From: Acinetobacter gerneri DSM 14967 = CIP 107464 = MTCC 9824
GTDB lineage: Bacteria; Pseudomonadota; Gammaproteobacteria; Pseudomonadales; Moraxellaceae
Length of the DNA stretch: 64,000 bases
Direction of reading: 5' to 3'
Assembly: GCF_000368565.1 (NCBI RefSeq)
Contig: NZ_KB849549.1
Span: forward strand, 62,001-126,000
The translations under genes and the position numbers were made by a program. The notes below the pieces were generated by a model. It was not told the DNA's origin. It saw only the letters and a program-made list of their open reading frames with translations, and made no database searches. This document shows, piece by piece, positions 55,693-62,593 of the stretch. Position 1 is the first letter of the stretch. Every line of letters starts with the position of its first letter.

Positions 55693-55718
55693 AAATGTAA
55701 TATTATAACATTACATTT
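55693..55718. promoter_or_regulatory. Zur-like operator upstream of the first L31 gene
   Basis: This 26-bp imperfect palindrome is centred at 55705. The left half is AAATGTAATATTA and the right half TAACATTACATTT; 12 of 13 positions pair. The TGTAATATTATAACATTACA core resembles Zur boxes of gammaproteobacteria. It ends 23 bases before the ATG. Confidence 0.75.
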
Positions 55719-55741
55719 AATAACTGATTGGAACTTTCCCT

Positions 55742-55990
55742 ATGCGTGACAATATTCATCCCGAATATCGTGAAGTGCTTTTCCACGATACCAATGCCAA
55801 TGCTTATTTTATTATTGGCAGTACCATTCGCACTCAACAAAGCCGTGAATATCAAGGGCTAAAATATCCTTATGTTTCACTTGATATTTCAAGTGCTTCT
55901 CATCCGTTTTATACAGGTGAAGCACGTCAAACCAATAACGAAGGTCGAGTGGCTAGCTTCAACAAACGCTTTGCTCGCTTTAAACGTTAA
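55742..55990 (+). CDS. rpmE2: Type B 50S ribosomal protein L31 (copy 1, Zur-box associated)
   Basis: The 82-residue protein without cysteines matches type B L31 (DNIHPEYREVLFHDT, SASHPFYTG, VASFNKRFARFKR). The zinc ribbon of type A L31 is absent, so it does not need zinc. Type B L31 is typically induced on zinc limitation and replaces the zinc-containing form. A Zur-like palindrome lies directly upstream. A second gene 74% identical (61 of 82 residues) follows at 56288. Confidence 0.95.
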   Translation: MRDNIHPEYREVLFHDTNANAYFIIGSTIRTQQSREYQGLKYPYVSLDISSASHPFYTGEARQTNNEGRVASFNKRFARFKR

Positions 55991-56041
55991 TTTTGTAGAA
56001 ACTTTTCTATTGATTTTAAACATGTGGGCTTTTCCCTCCTC

Positions 56042-56080
56042 GCCTAAGAAGATTGCCTCAAACTTACTTAGGCTTTTTTT
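56042..56080 (+). terminator. Rho-independent terminator after L31 copy 1
   Basis: GCCTAAG (56042-56048) pairs with CTTAGGC (56067-56073), followed by seven T. Confidence 0.88.
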
Positions 56081-56287
56081 ATCTAAATAATAAGAAATAT
56101 CAAAAATTTATTTTGTTTGTCTATTTTTTGATACGCCACTCTTTTCTAAGAGGCGTAGCATAAGGGGCTTGCGCTAATTTAGGATCTTTTCAATTTTCAT
56201 CTGAATAATCGTGCTTTTTTCAAAGCCTATTCAGTACTGAAAATAAGCAAAGACCCCCTATTAGGAATCAGGAGTTAGGAGAAAATC

Positions 56288-56536
56288 ATGCGTCCAAATA
56301 TCCATCCGACTTATCGCGAAGTTTTATTCCACGATACCAATGCCGATGCTTATTTTATTATTGGTAGTACTATCAGTACTAAACAAACTAAACTTTTTGA
56401 AGGTAAAGAATATCCATACAAAGTATTAGATATTTCAAGTGCTTCACATCCATTTTACACTGGCGCATTCCGTCAAAAATCAGCAGATGGACGTATTGCA
56501 AGCTTCAATAAACGTTTTGCTCGTTTTAAACGTTAA
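56288..56536 (+). CDS. Type B 50S ribosomal protein L31 (copy 2)
   Basis: This 82-residue paralogue of the preceding gene shares 61 of 82 positions and also has no cysteine. It starts MRPNIHPTYREVLF and ends RIASFNKRFARFKR. GGAG precedes the ATG. I see no Zur-like palindrome in the 200 bases upstream, but there is a hairpin (ACGC...CTCTT/AAGAG...GCGT around 56131-56160). It is thus likely under different control from copy 1, perhaps the constitutive L31. Separate terminators follow both genes. Confidence 0.93.
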   Translation: MRPNIHPTYREVLFHDTNADAYFIIGSTISTKQTKLFEGKEYPYKVLDISSASHPFYTGAFRQKSADGRIASFNKRFARFKR

Positions 56537-56578
56537 TGCATTTTTAAGTTTAAATACTTAAGCTATAAACATATTTTC

Positions 56579-56617
56579 GAAGTCTAAGTTACCTCCTCCA
56601 ACTTAGGCTTCTTTTTT
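56579..56617 (+). terminator. Rho-independent terminator after L31 copy 2
   Basis: A 12-bp stem with one G-T pair (56579-56590 with 56600-56611) is followed by TTTTTT. Confidence 0.9.
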
Positions 56618-56826
56618 ATCTAGGCTTTTTTAAAACTCCATTTCAACGCTATTTCAAACATGACTTTTATAATAATTTAAGTTTCTTTATATCTATCAAA
56701 GCATGTGAATAAGATCATAGTTATCCACAGCCAGTACAGTTTTTACACTTTTATTTTGATGTTTTGAACATTACAGCTGCTCAATATTTCGGTATGATAC
56801 TTGCGCTTATATAAGGAATAGACATC

Positions 56827-57159
56827 ATGGCACTCGATATTTTGGCTCAACTTGATTCTGGTCATGCAAAATTTGTAGACGTTATTGCGCGCATTGACTC
56901 TGAGTATAACCACACAGCAACAGCATTTAGTAATGGAACTCAACATAATGCTGCAACTGAAAATCAAGGCAGTGCAAAAGTGTTTAGCTTTGCAAAAATC
57001 AATCAACTTGATCAAGCTGACACGCTAAAATTATTTGCTGAGCACTATGCTGCTGTTTTAGCAACACCTGAAGCAAATGATCATCAAAATATTCGTCAAT
57101 TTATGCAAAATGGTTGGGATGGGATCAAGTTCGAAGGAACGGCTTTGATTGCTAAATAA
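56827..57159 (+). CDS. HopJ-family protein
   Basis: The 110-residue protein matches the HopJ type III effector family pattern: YNHTATAFSNGTQHNA and NQGSAKVFSFAKINQLDQ, then NIRQFMQNGWDGIKFEGTAL. The family was named in plant pathogens, but members are common in bacteria with no type III secretion system and their function is unknown. There is no signal peptide and no secretion genes nearby. It is followed 23 bases later by the third structured element. Confidence 0.85.
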   Translation: MALDILAQLDSGHAKFVDVIARIDSEYNHTATAFSNGTQHNAATENQGSAKVFSFAKINQLDQADTLKLFAEHYAAVLATPEANDHQNIRQFMQNGWDGIKFEGTALIAK

Positions 57160-57182
57160 GTCTAATGTTTTAGATTGTCTTA

Positions 57183-57460
57183 GGGTCTGTTGACATTTCA
57201 AATTGGTTGCGACGTGAGGAGTATACTCCGCAAGGTTTTTTAGATGATATGAGACGTAGATTGAGAAATTTAGTGATCTAAATGATCAAGCTACAACGAA
57301 ATAGCATCAAAAAATACTCTCGTTCCACAGGATTGTGGCTAAAATTATCTCAGGCATCGTTACGAAATTTGAAAATGGTCTCGCCATTCTCTACATTTCG
57401 TGCCTTGCCTGCTCAATTTTAGCCGACAACGCAATTCAGTTGTGAAATGTCAACAGACCC
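57183..57460. mobile_element. MITE-like structured element, copy 3
   Basis: This 278-bp copy has perfect 18-bp terminal inverted repeats (GGGTCTGTTGACATTTCA) and TA on both flanks. The GGCTAAAATT/AATTTTAGCC stem matches copy 1, and the ATTTAG-TGAT-CTAAAT hairpin matches copy 2. The left arm of the GAGTATTTTTT stem is interrupted by an insertion with the palindrome GGAGTATACTCC. The element sits between the HopJ-family gene and the GFA gene's terminator. Confidence 0.85.
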
Positions 57461-57499
57461 TAATCAATTTGCATTTAAAATGCTGATTCAAGAACAAAT

Positions 57500-57536
57500 T
57501 AAAAGGCTCTAAATCATCAAATTTAGAGCCTTTTTA
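57500..57536. terminator. Terminator downstream of the GFA gene
   Basis: AAAAGGCTCTAAAT (57501-57514) pairs with ATTTAGAGCCTTTT (57521-57534), with A and T runs on either side. It is usable by both strands. Confidence 0.92.
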
Positions 57537-57563
57537 AATGAATTTTAAAATTTAAACTAGAAC

Positions 57564-57974
57564 TTATGGACGTTCATCATATTGTGGCAAAGTATCACAA
57601 ATACTATCCCATTCTGCTTTAGACGCAACGAAAATATGTGATGTTGGTTTTTGATCAAGCTTGGTATCTAAAGTCCCGATTCGCAAACGATAAGTATCAG
57701 GTGTCTCGGCTTTAATGCTGATAATCGGTGAACCACATTCACTACAAAAACAACGCGTTGTCGTAGGCGTAGACTCAAATTTTTTGAGTAAATGCTCACC
57801 TTTTACAATTTTAAAATCAGCTTTGTTGATCGGTGCATTGGTTGCATAAGCAGTACCATTGGCTTTACGACAACGTTGACAATGACATTCTAAAATATCA
57901 CCAATTTTACCGTGAATTTCATAATGAATACCGTCACACAAACAACTTCCTGTATATATTTTTTCTTCAGACAT
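57564..57974 (-). CDS. GFA-family zinc protein
   Basis: The 136-residue product belongs to the glutathione-dependent formaldehyde-activating (GFA) family. Zinc-binding cysteines lie in GSCLCDGIHYEI, LECHCQRCRKANG and RCFCSECGSPI. The family name rests on a few members, and most bacterial relatives have no shown formaldehyde activity, so the substrate is uncertain. Length is typical. Confidence 0.88.
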   Translation of the reverse strand: MSEEKIYTGSCLCDGIHYEIHGKIGDILECHCQRCRKANGTAYATNAPINKADFKIVKGEHLLKKFESTPTTTRCFCSECGSPIISIKAETPDTYRLRIGTLDTKLDQKPTSHIFVASKAEWDSICDTLPQYDERP

Positions 57975-58027
57975 ATCCTATACTCGTCTAGCTTTGCTCT
58001 AAAATTTAAGTAAATAATATAAGAATA

Positions 58028-59248
58028 TTAACTTAATCTTTCATTATGTTTATCGTTTAAAAACGCGTGAACACCCTCTGCTGCCGCACGTCCAGTTGCA
58101 AAACAAGCAGTTAACAAATAGCCACCTGTAGGCGCATCCCAGTTCAGCATCTCCCCTGCACAAAACACAACAGGATTTGACTTAAGCTGTAACTGTTCTG
58201 ATAAGACCTGTTTTTTTATTCCACCAGCGCAGCTAATAGCCTCATCAATTGGGCGGAATTCTTCGATATCAATCACGAGATTTTTTATGTGCTTTGCAAT
58301 CGCATCTGCTTGTGACCAATACTGCTTATCGACCAGCTCACGCAATAAATTTGCTTTGGCTTGATCTAAACCTGCTTTACGCCAGATATTTGCCAAAGAT
58401 TGTTTTTTGCTCGTCTGTAGTTTCGCAACCAACTCTTGAGTCGTCATTTCAGGCAATAAATCGAGATGTAATCGCATCGGTTTTTGTTGATTTTTCAACT
58501 GACGCAAAGCTCGCCCTTGTTTATAAATCAATCCACTTTCCAAACCATAATGCGTGATCACAATATCACCCGTACTCTTTTTCTCATCCCCGACCCAAGC
58601 ATCGACACGTTTTAATGGCTGCCCAAAAACGTCTTGCATAAACTTAGACCATGTTTTCACGACACCAGCATTGCTCGGTTGAAAGCTTTCTATTTCATCC
58701 TGTTCTAGCCAATTTTGCCATTTACCATCACTGCCCAATTGTGGCCAAGAAACAGCACCACACGCTAAAATAATCGCATCAAATTCAAGTGAATTTTGTT
58801 GTTGATTCTCAAGACTTAAAACTTGAATCGTGTTGTGATGAAGCCCTTCAACCTGATGTTTATAATGAAACTGAACTTGATGTTGAGCCAAACGTCTGAG
58901 CCAAGCTCGCAATAGTGGTGCAGCTTTCATTTCTAGTGGGAAAATGCGACCCGATGAACCGATATACGACTCAATGCCTAAGTCCTGCATCCATGTTCTA
59001 ATCCACTGTGAATCCCATTGTTTGATCCATGGCGCTAACCATTCAGACTCATCATAACGTTGGATAAATTGCTCTATTGGTTCTGCATGCGAAATATTTA
59101 AGCCTGTTTTGCCAGCCATTAAAAATTTACGGGCCGCTGAAGGCTTTTGTTCAAACACATGAATTTCGTATGAATATTCACTCAAAACTTCCGCTGCCAT
59201 CAAACCTGCTGGGCCAGCACCAATAATGGCAATTTTTTTATTGCTCAT
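58028..59248 (-). CDS. TIGR03862-type FAD-dependent oxidoreductase
   Basis: The 406-residue product starts MSNKKIAIIGAGPAGLMAAE, an FAD-binding Rossmann motif, then AARKFLMAGKTGLNISH, which marks the HI0933-like/TIGR03862 flavoprotein group. Near the C-terminus are CAGEMLNWDAPTGGYLL and ATGRAAAEG. The reaction is unknown. Its ATG lies 11 bases inside the preceding methyltransferase gene, so the two are translationally linked. A start at 59287 would overlap it more deeply and lacks a ribosome site. Confidence 0.87.
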   Translation of the reverse strand: MSNKKIAIIGAGPAGLMAAEVLSEYSYEIHVFEQKPSAARKFLMAGKTGLNISHAEPIEQFIQRYDESEWLAPWIKQWDSQWIRTWMQDLGIESYIGSSGRIFPLEMKAAPLLRAWLRRLAQHQVQFHYKHQVEGLHHNTIQVLSLENQQQNSLEFDAIILACGAVSWPQLGSDGKWQNWLEQDEIESFQPSNAGVVKTWSKFMQDVFGQPLKRVDAWVGDEKKSTGDIVITHYGLESGLIYKQGRALRQLKNQQKPMRLHLDLLPEMTTQELVAKLQTSKKQSLANIWRKAGLDQAKANLLRELVDKQYWSQADAIAKHIKNLVIDIEEFRPIDEAISCAGGIKKQVLSEQLQLKSNPVVFCAGEMLNWDAPTGGYLLTACFATGRAAAEGVHAFLNDKHNERLS

Positions 59249-59897
59249 GCGTTGACTCTGAAGTTTTCGACTGACAATTTTCACCATTTAGAGGCATAAA
59301 ATCATCAAATCTGGTCTGATAATTTTCAGGTTTTTCAATGATTAATTGTTGACACAATTCACCACGTTGTAAATATTTGATCTCAAAATGAGTACGTGCC
59401 GAATCAGCAGCAATCACCTGTTTTTGATAAGGCAAATTCCAGACTGTTTGTAATTGTTGTTCTGCTTCTTCTATATATTCTGGGATATTACTCGCCAAAG
59501 TAATTTGACCTTTTTCCTGTAAACGTGACAGTAAAAACTCAAAAAAAGGCATATTCAACCAACGCTGTGCACGGTTGTGCGGTTCAGGATTTGGATACAA
59601 AATAAAAAATTGTTCAACCTGTTTTGGATAAAGTGCATGCACGACCCAAGGAATCGCATCTGCATTTATCGTGGTTAAATTTGCCTGACCTTCGATTTGA
59701 TGTTGTTTGTGCATTGCATCAGATTTTTCACGTGTACGCTCAATCGCAAACAACTTTTTATCTGGATTTTCTCCACAAAATAAAAGTGCATGTTTCCCTT
59801 TTCCTGCACCAATTTCCACACAAATTGTTTCATTATTAATCACGTGAAAATTGCGTGGAGCGTGCATCCGCGATGCTTGAAATTGACGAATCGACAT
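59238..59897 (-). CDS. TrmB-like SAM-dependent methyltransferase
   Basis: The 219-residue product has a Rossmann methyltransferase core: CVEIGAGKGKHALLF (SAM motif I), FAIERTREKSDAMH and TINADAI. The order and spacing match TrmB, the tRNA guanine-N7 methyltransferase. However, the family's PDPWxKxRHxKRR motif reads YPNPEPHNRAQRWLNM, so the tRNA substrate site is changed. It may be a paralogue with another target. It overlaps and is likely coupled with the downstream flavoprotein gene. Confidence 0.82.
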   Translation of the reverse strand: MSIRQFQASRMHAPRNFHVINNETICVEIGAGKGKHALLFCGENPDKKLFAIERTREKSDAMHKQHQIEGQANLTTINADAIPWVVHALYPKQVEQFFILYPNPEPHNRAQRWLNMPFFEFLLSRLQEKGQITLASNIPEYIEEAEQQLQTVWNLPYQKQVIAADSARTHFEIKYLQRGELCQQLIIEKPENYQTRFDDFMPLNGENCQSKTSESTHEQ

Positions 59898-59977
59898 AAA
59901 CAGATCAAACTAAACAAATCGCACTAAGTCTAACAATTTCATTTGACTTTGCCTATTCGTCATTGAGGAGTTTCATC

Positions 59978-60151
59978 ATGCCACATACTTTCCCTTGTCC
60001 ACGTTGTGGAGAATTAACGACTTGGGAAGGCAATGAATACCGTCCTTTTTGCTCAGATCGATGCAAACTGATTGATTTAGGCGCATGGGCGAGTGGCGAA
60101 TATAAACTACCAACAGAAGATGCCCCACAAGTCGATGATCCTGAGGATTAA
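59978..60151 (+). CDS. yacG: DNA gyrase inhibitor YacG
   Basis: The 57-residue zinc protein starts MPHTFPCPRCGE. The zinc ligands are Cys7, Cys10, Cys25 and Cys29 (FCSDRCK), followed by LIDLGAWASGEY, the YacG signature. YacG binds GyrB and inhibits DNA binding by gyrase. GAGGAG lies 7 bases before the ATG at 59978. In many bacteria it neighbours coaE and pilD; here it follows the methyltransferase divergently instead. Confidence 0.93.
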   Translation: MPHTFPCPRCGELTTWEGNEYRPFCSDRCKLIDLGAWASGEYKLPTEDAPQVDDPED

Positions 60152-60255
60152 TATTGATTATCCATATTATCTTACAAATACAGTAAGTTTTATGTGCAAA
60201 TTCATGTTATAAAGTGGCTAATTAAAAAAATTATATCCTCTTTAGAGCAATCACT

Positions 60256-60435
60256 ATGACAATCAGTTATAAAATCGCCCTAGTAATATTTATTTTATTA
60301 GCACTTATTTTTCTAATTCTTGGACTGTATACACTTGATTTCGTGTTACTCGCAGTTTCAATATTATTTATCATTGCAATCATACTCATTATACTTGAAC
60401 ACAAACAAATTATGAGAAACCCTTTCCGTAAATAA
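60256..60435 (+). CDS. Small two-span membrane protein 1
   Basis: This 59-residue frame starts MTISYKIALVIFILL and has two hydrophobic segments (about 8-25 and 29-47), then a basic tail KQIMRNPFRK. It resembles the next small gene (FLILG, then D..L..VS-LF-I and a final NPF), which supports that both are real. The ribosome site is weak. No family is recognised. Confidence 0.55.
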   Translation: MTISYKIALVIFILLALIFLILGLYTLDFVLLAVSILFIIAIILIILEHKQIMRNPFRK

Positions 60436-60576
60436 ACTCATTTTGCGAAGCATTACAAGTTAAATAAGATTTTGTTTGTTATGCCCATTTTTTTTTCGCA
60501 ACTTCATTAACATATGAAATATTTTCTCGATTAATATCATTTTAATATAATAAAGATTAAATTATTGGGGAATGAT

Positions 60577-60759
60577 TTGTTTTCTTATATCATTGTAAAA
60601 TTTATACAATTTTCATTTTATTCAGGTTTTATTTTATTTTTAATTTTAGGATTCATAGCGACAGATATCGAACTTTTTTTTGTTTCGCTTTTATTTATTT
60701 TAGCTGCTGTTCTTTATCAAAAAGAGATATGTAAATATGTAGTCAATCCATTTGACTAA
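60577..60759 (+). CDS. Small two-span membrane protein 2
   Basis: The 60-residue product starts at a TTG (60577) with a GGGG box about 6 bases upstream; TTG at 60565 is an in-frame alternative. It has two hydrophobic segments (SGFILFLILGFIA, ELFFVSLLFILAAVLY) and ends KYVVNPFD. It is similar in size, layout and C-terminal NPF to the preceding gene, so it is probably a tandem paralogue. About 140 bases of AT-rich DNA separate them. Confidence 0.5.
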   Translation: MFSYIIVKFIQFSFYSGFILFLILGFIATDIELFFVSLLFILAAVLYQKEICKYVVNPFD

Positions 60760-60814
60760 TTGATATATTTAAAAGCAACAACCTCATCTGACCCAACTAT
60801 ACATTTTTAAAACT

Positions 60815-60842
60815 AAGTAAAAAGCGGGTTAACCCGCTTTTC
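60815..60842 (-). terminator. Palindromic terminator overlapping the MBL gene's stop
   Basis: AAAAGCGGGTT (60820-60830) is the exact inverse of AACCCGCTTTT (60831-60841). The TAA of the metallo-hydrolase gene (60829-60831) is at the centre. On the minus strand it is followed by TTTTTAC. Confidence 0.82.
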
Positions 60843-61473
60843 CGGCAACAAATGGATTGAATTGTTTTTCATAACCAATATTACTGATCGGTCCATGTCC
60901 AGATATAAATTGTGTTTCATCTGGAAGACTAAAACATTCACGATGAATCGACTCAATCAATTGTTGATGATTGCCTCTAGGAAAGTCTGTACGTCCGATT
61001 GAACCCTTAAAAAGCACATCACCTGTCCACAAAATTTGATGATTTTTATTATAAAAAATCACGTGACCTGGTGTATGTCCCGGCGCGAAGCGTACTTCAA
61101 ATTCTTCTTCACCAAGTTTTAACTTTTCCCCACCCTCAAGCCACTGATTGACGACCACAGGTTCAGGTATGGGGAAACCATAACGTGCAGAAACTTCTTG
61201 GATCATATCCAACCAAAATTGGTCTTCTTTGTGTGGACCAATCACAGGAATTTTCCACTCACGTGCAAGCTGTCCAACTGCTCCTGCATGATCTAAATGA
61301 CCATGCGTAAGCCAAAGCTCTTTGACATTCAATCCCAAAGCTTCGACCTCTTGCTTTAACACTTCAGCATCACCACCTGCATCAATCAGCACTGCTTCCT
61401 TCGTTTCACTGTCCCAAAGAATTGAGCAATTTTGCTGAAATGCGGTCACTGGAACAATTTTAACTTGCAACAT
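60829..61473 (-). CDS. Metallo-beta-lactamase-fold hydrolase (glyoxalase II-like)
   Basis: The 214-residue product has the zinc motif LTHGHLDHAG, then APGHTPGHVIFY, LWTGDVLFKGSIGRTDFP and SGHGPISNIGYEK. This arrangement is that of YcbL-type hydrolases related to glyoxalase II. The substrate is uncertain. The ATG at 61473 has GAGG 8-9 bases upstream and overlaps the hemH stop by 14 bases, so the two genes are coupled. Confidence 0.9.
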   Translation of the reverse strand: MLQVKIVPVTAFQQNCSILWDSETKEAVLIDAGGDAEVLKQEVEALGLNVKELWLTHGHLDHAGAVGQLAREWKIPVIGPHKEDQFWLDMIQEVSARYGFPIPEPVVVNQWLEGGEKLKLGEEEFEVRFAPGHTPGHVIFYNKNHQILWTGDVLFKGSIGRTDFPRGNHQQLIESIHRECFSLPDETQFISGHGPISNIGYEKQFNPFVAGKAG

Positions 61474-62518
61474 GAGATGCATCCTCTGTGTCATGCGTTG
61501 AGCTTTTCAATGTATTTTTTAAAGCATGTAAATGTGGTTCAACCAAAGCCTGTAATAACTCGATATGATCAGTTCTGCTATTTAATGCAGGAATATAAGC
61601 ATACTCTTGCCCACCAGCTTGCTTGAAAAATTCTTCATTTTGGATTGCCAATTCTTCTAAAGTTTCCAAACAATCGGCTGAAAAAGCAGGACTTAAAATT
61701 TGCACAGATTTAACACCTTGAGCAGCCCATTCTTTAAGAAGTTGATCCGTATAAGGTTTGACCCACTCTTGTTTACCAAATCTTGATTGGAAACTGATCG
61801 CCCATTGATCGTCAGCTAAATTAAGTTTTTCAGCAACTTTCTGTGCAGTCACACGACAACGCTCTGGGTAGGGATCACCTTTATCTGCATAAGGAAGCGG
61901 AATACCATGAAATGACATCAATAATTTTTCTGCAACACCATGTTTTTGTTGATATTCAATAATACTGTTTGCCAAAGCCTGTATATATAAAGGATGTTGA
62001 TAATAGTCTTTAATGATGGTCAATCCCGGCAAGTTACGCTGCTCTAAACTCCATTTCGCAAAAGCATCATATAATGGTGCTGTTGATGTTGCTGAATACT
62101 GTGGAAACAAAGGCAGCAGTAGCACATGATCTTGTTGATCAGCTTTTAGATTTTGCAAAACTTGTGCAATACCGGGATTACCATAAGTCATTGCAGGGAC
62201 AATTTTAAGATCAAAATCATGATATTTTTTAATTAATTGTTGTCTTAAACCATCCACTTGTTCTGCCAAAATCTCACGCATCGGTGAATCAGCTGACCAA
62301 ATACTGGCATAAGCATGTGCAACACGTTTAGGGCGAAACGGCAAAATAAACAAATTTAAAATAATCTGCCAAAGGAATTTGGGAATCTCAATGACGCGAG
62401 TGTCAGATAAAAACTGCTTTAAAAATTTGCGCACTGCTGGAACGGTCGCTTCATCTGGCGTTCCTAAATTGGCAATAATGACAGTCACTTTAGGTTTGGG
62501 TTCAGATGATTTATCCAT
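61460..62518 (-). CDS. hemH: Ferrochelatase
   Basis: The 352-residue product has the ferrochelatase pattern: VIIANLGTPDEATVPAVRKF, then LLLPLFPQYSATSTAPLYDA and LLMSFHGIPLPYADKGD (catalytic His in FHGIP), and SPAFSADCLETLEEL. It inserts Fe2+ into protoporphyrin IX as the last step of haem synthesis. Together with hemF and hemW in the same window it completes haem-related functions, but the three are in separate operons. The N-terminal Lys/Glu-rich stretch of about 10 residues is unconserved. Confidence 0.95.
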   Translation of the reverse strand: MDKSSEPKPKVTVIIANLGTPDEATVPAVRKFLKQFLSDTRVIEIPKFLWQIILNLFILPFRPKRVAHAYASIWSADSPMREILAEQVDGLRQQLIKKYHDFDLKIVPAMTYGNPGIAQVLQNLKADQQDHVLLLPLFPQYSATSTAPLYDAFAKWSLEQRNLPGLTIIKDYYQHPLYIQALANSIIEYQQKHGVAEKLLMSFHGIPLPYADKGDPYPERCRVTAQKVAEKLNLADDQWAISFQSRFGKQEWVKPYTDQLLKEWAAQGVKSVQILSPAFSADCLETLEELAIQNEEFFKQAGGQEYAYIPALNSRTDHIELLQALVEPHLHALKNTLKSSTHDTEDASHVAS

Positions 62519-62593
62519 ATATTTTCAATAAATAATAAATAGTCAATCTACTTTAACAGCTTTTTAAGCTCGGTACATCGTTTAAATTAGATG

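Noticed and set aside
55742..56536. One of the two L31 genes being a pseudogene
   Set aside because: Both have intact frames of identical length, ribosome sites and terminators.
56743..57015. A 90-codon minus-strand frame overlapping the HopJ-family gene
   Set aside because: It lies opposite a gene with clear family similarity and has no supporting features.
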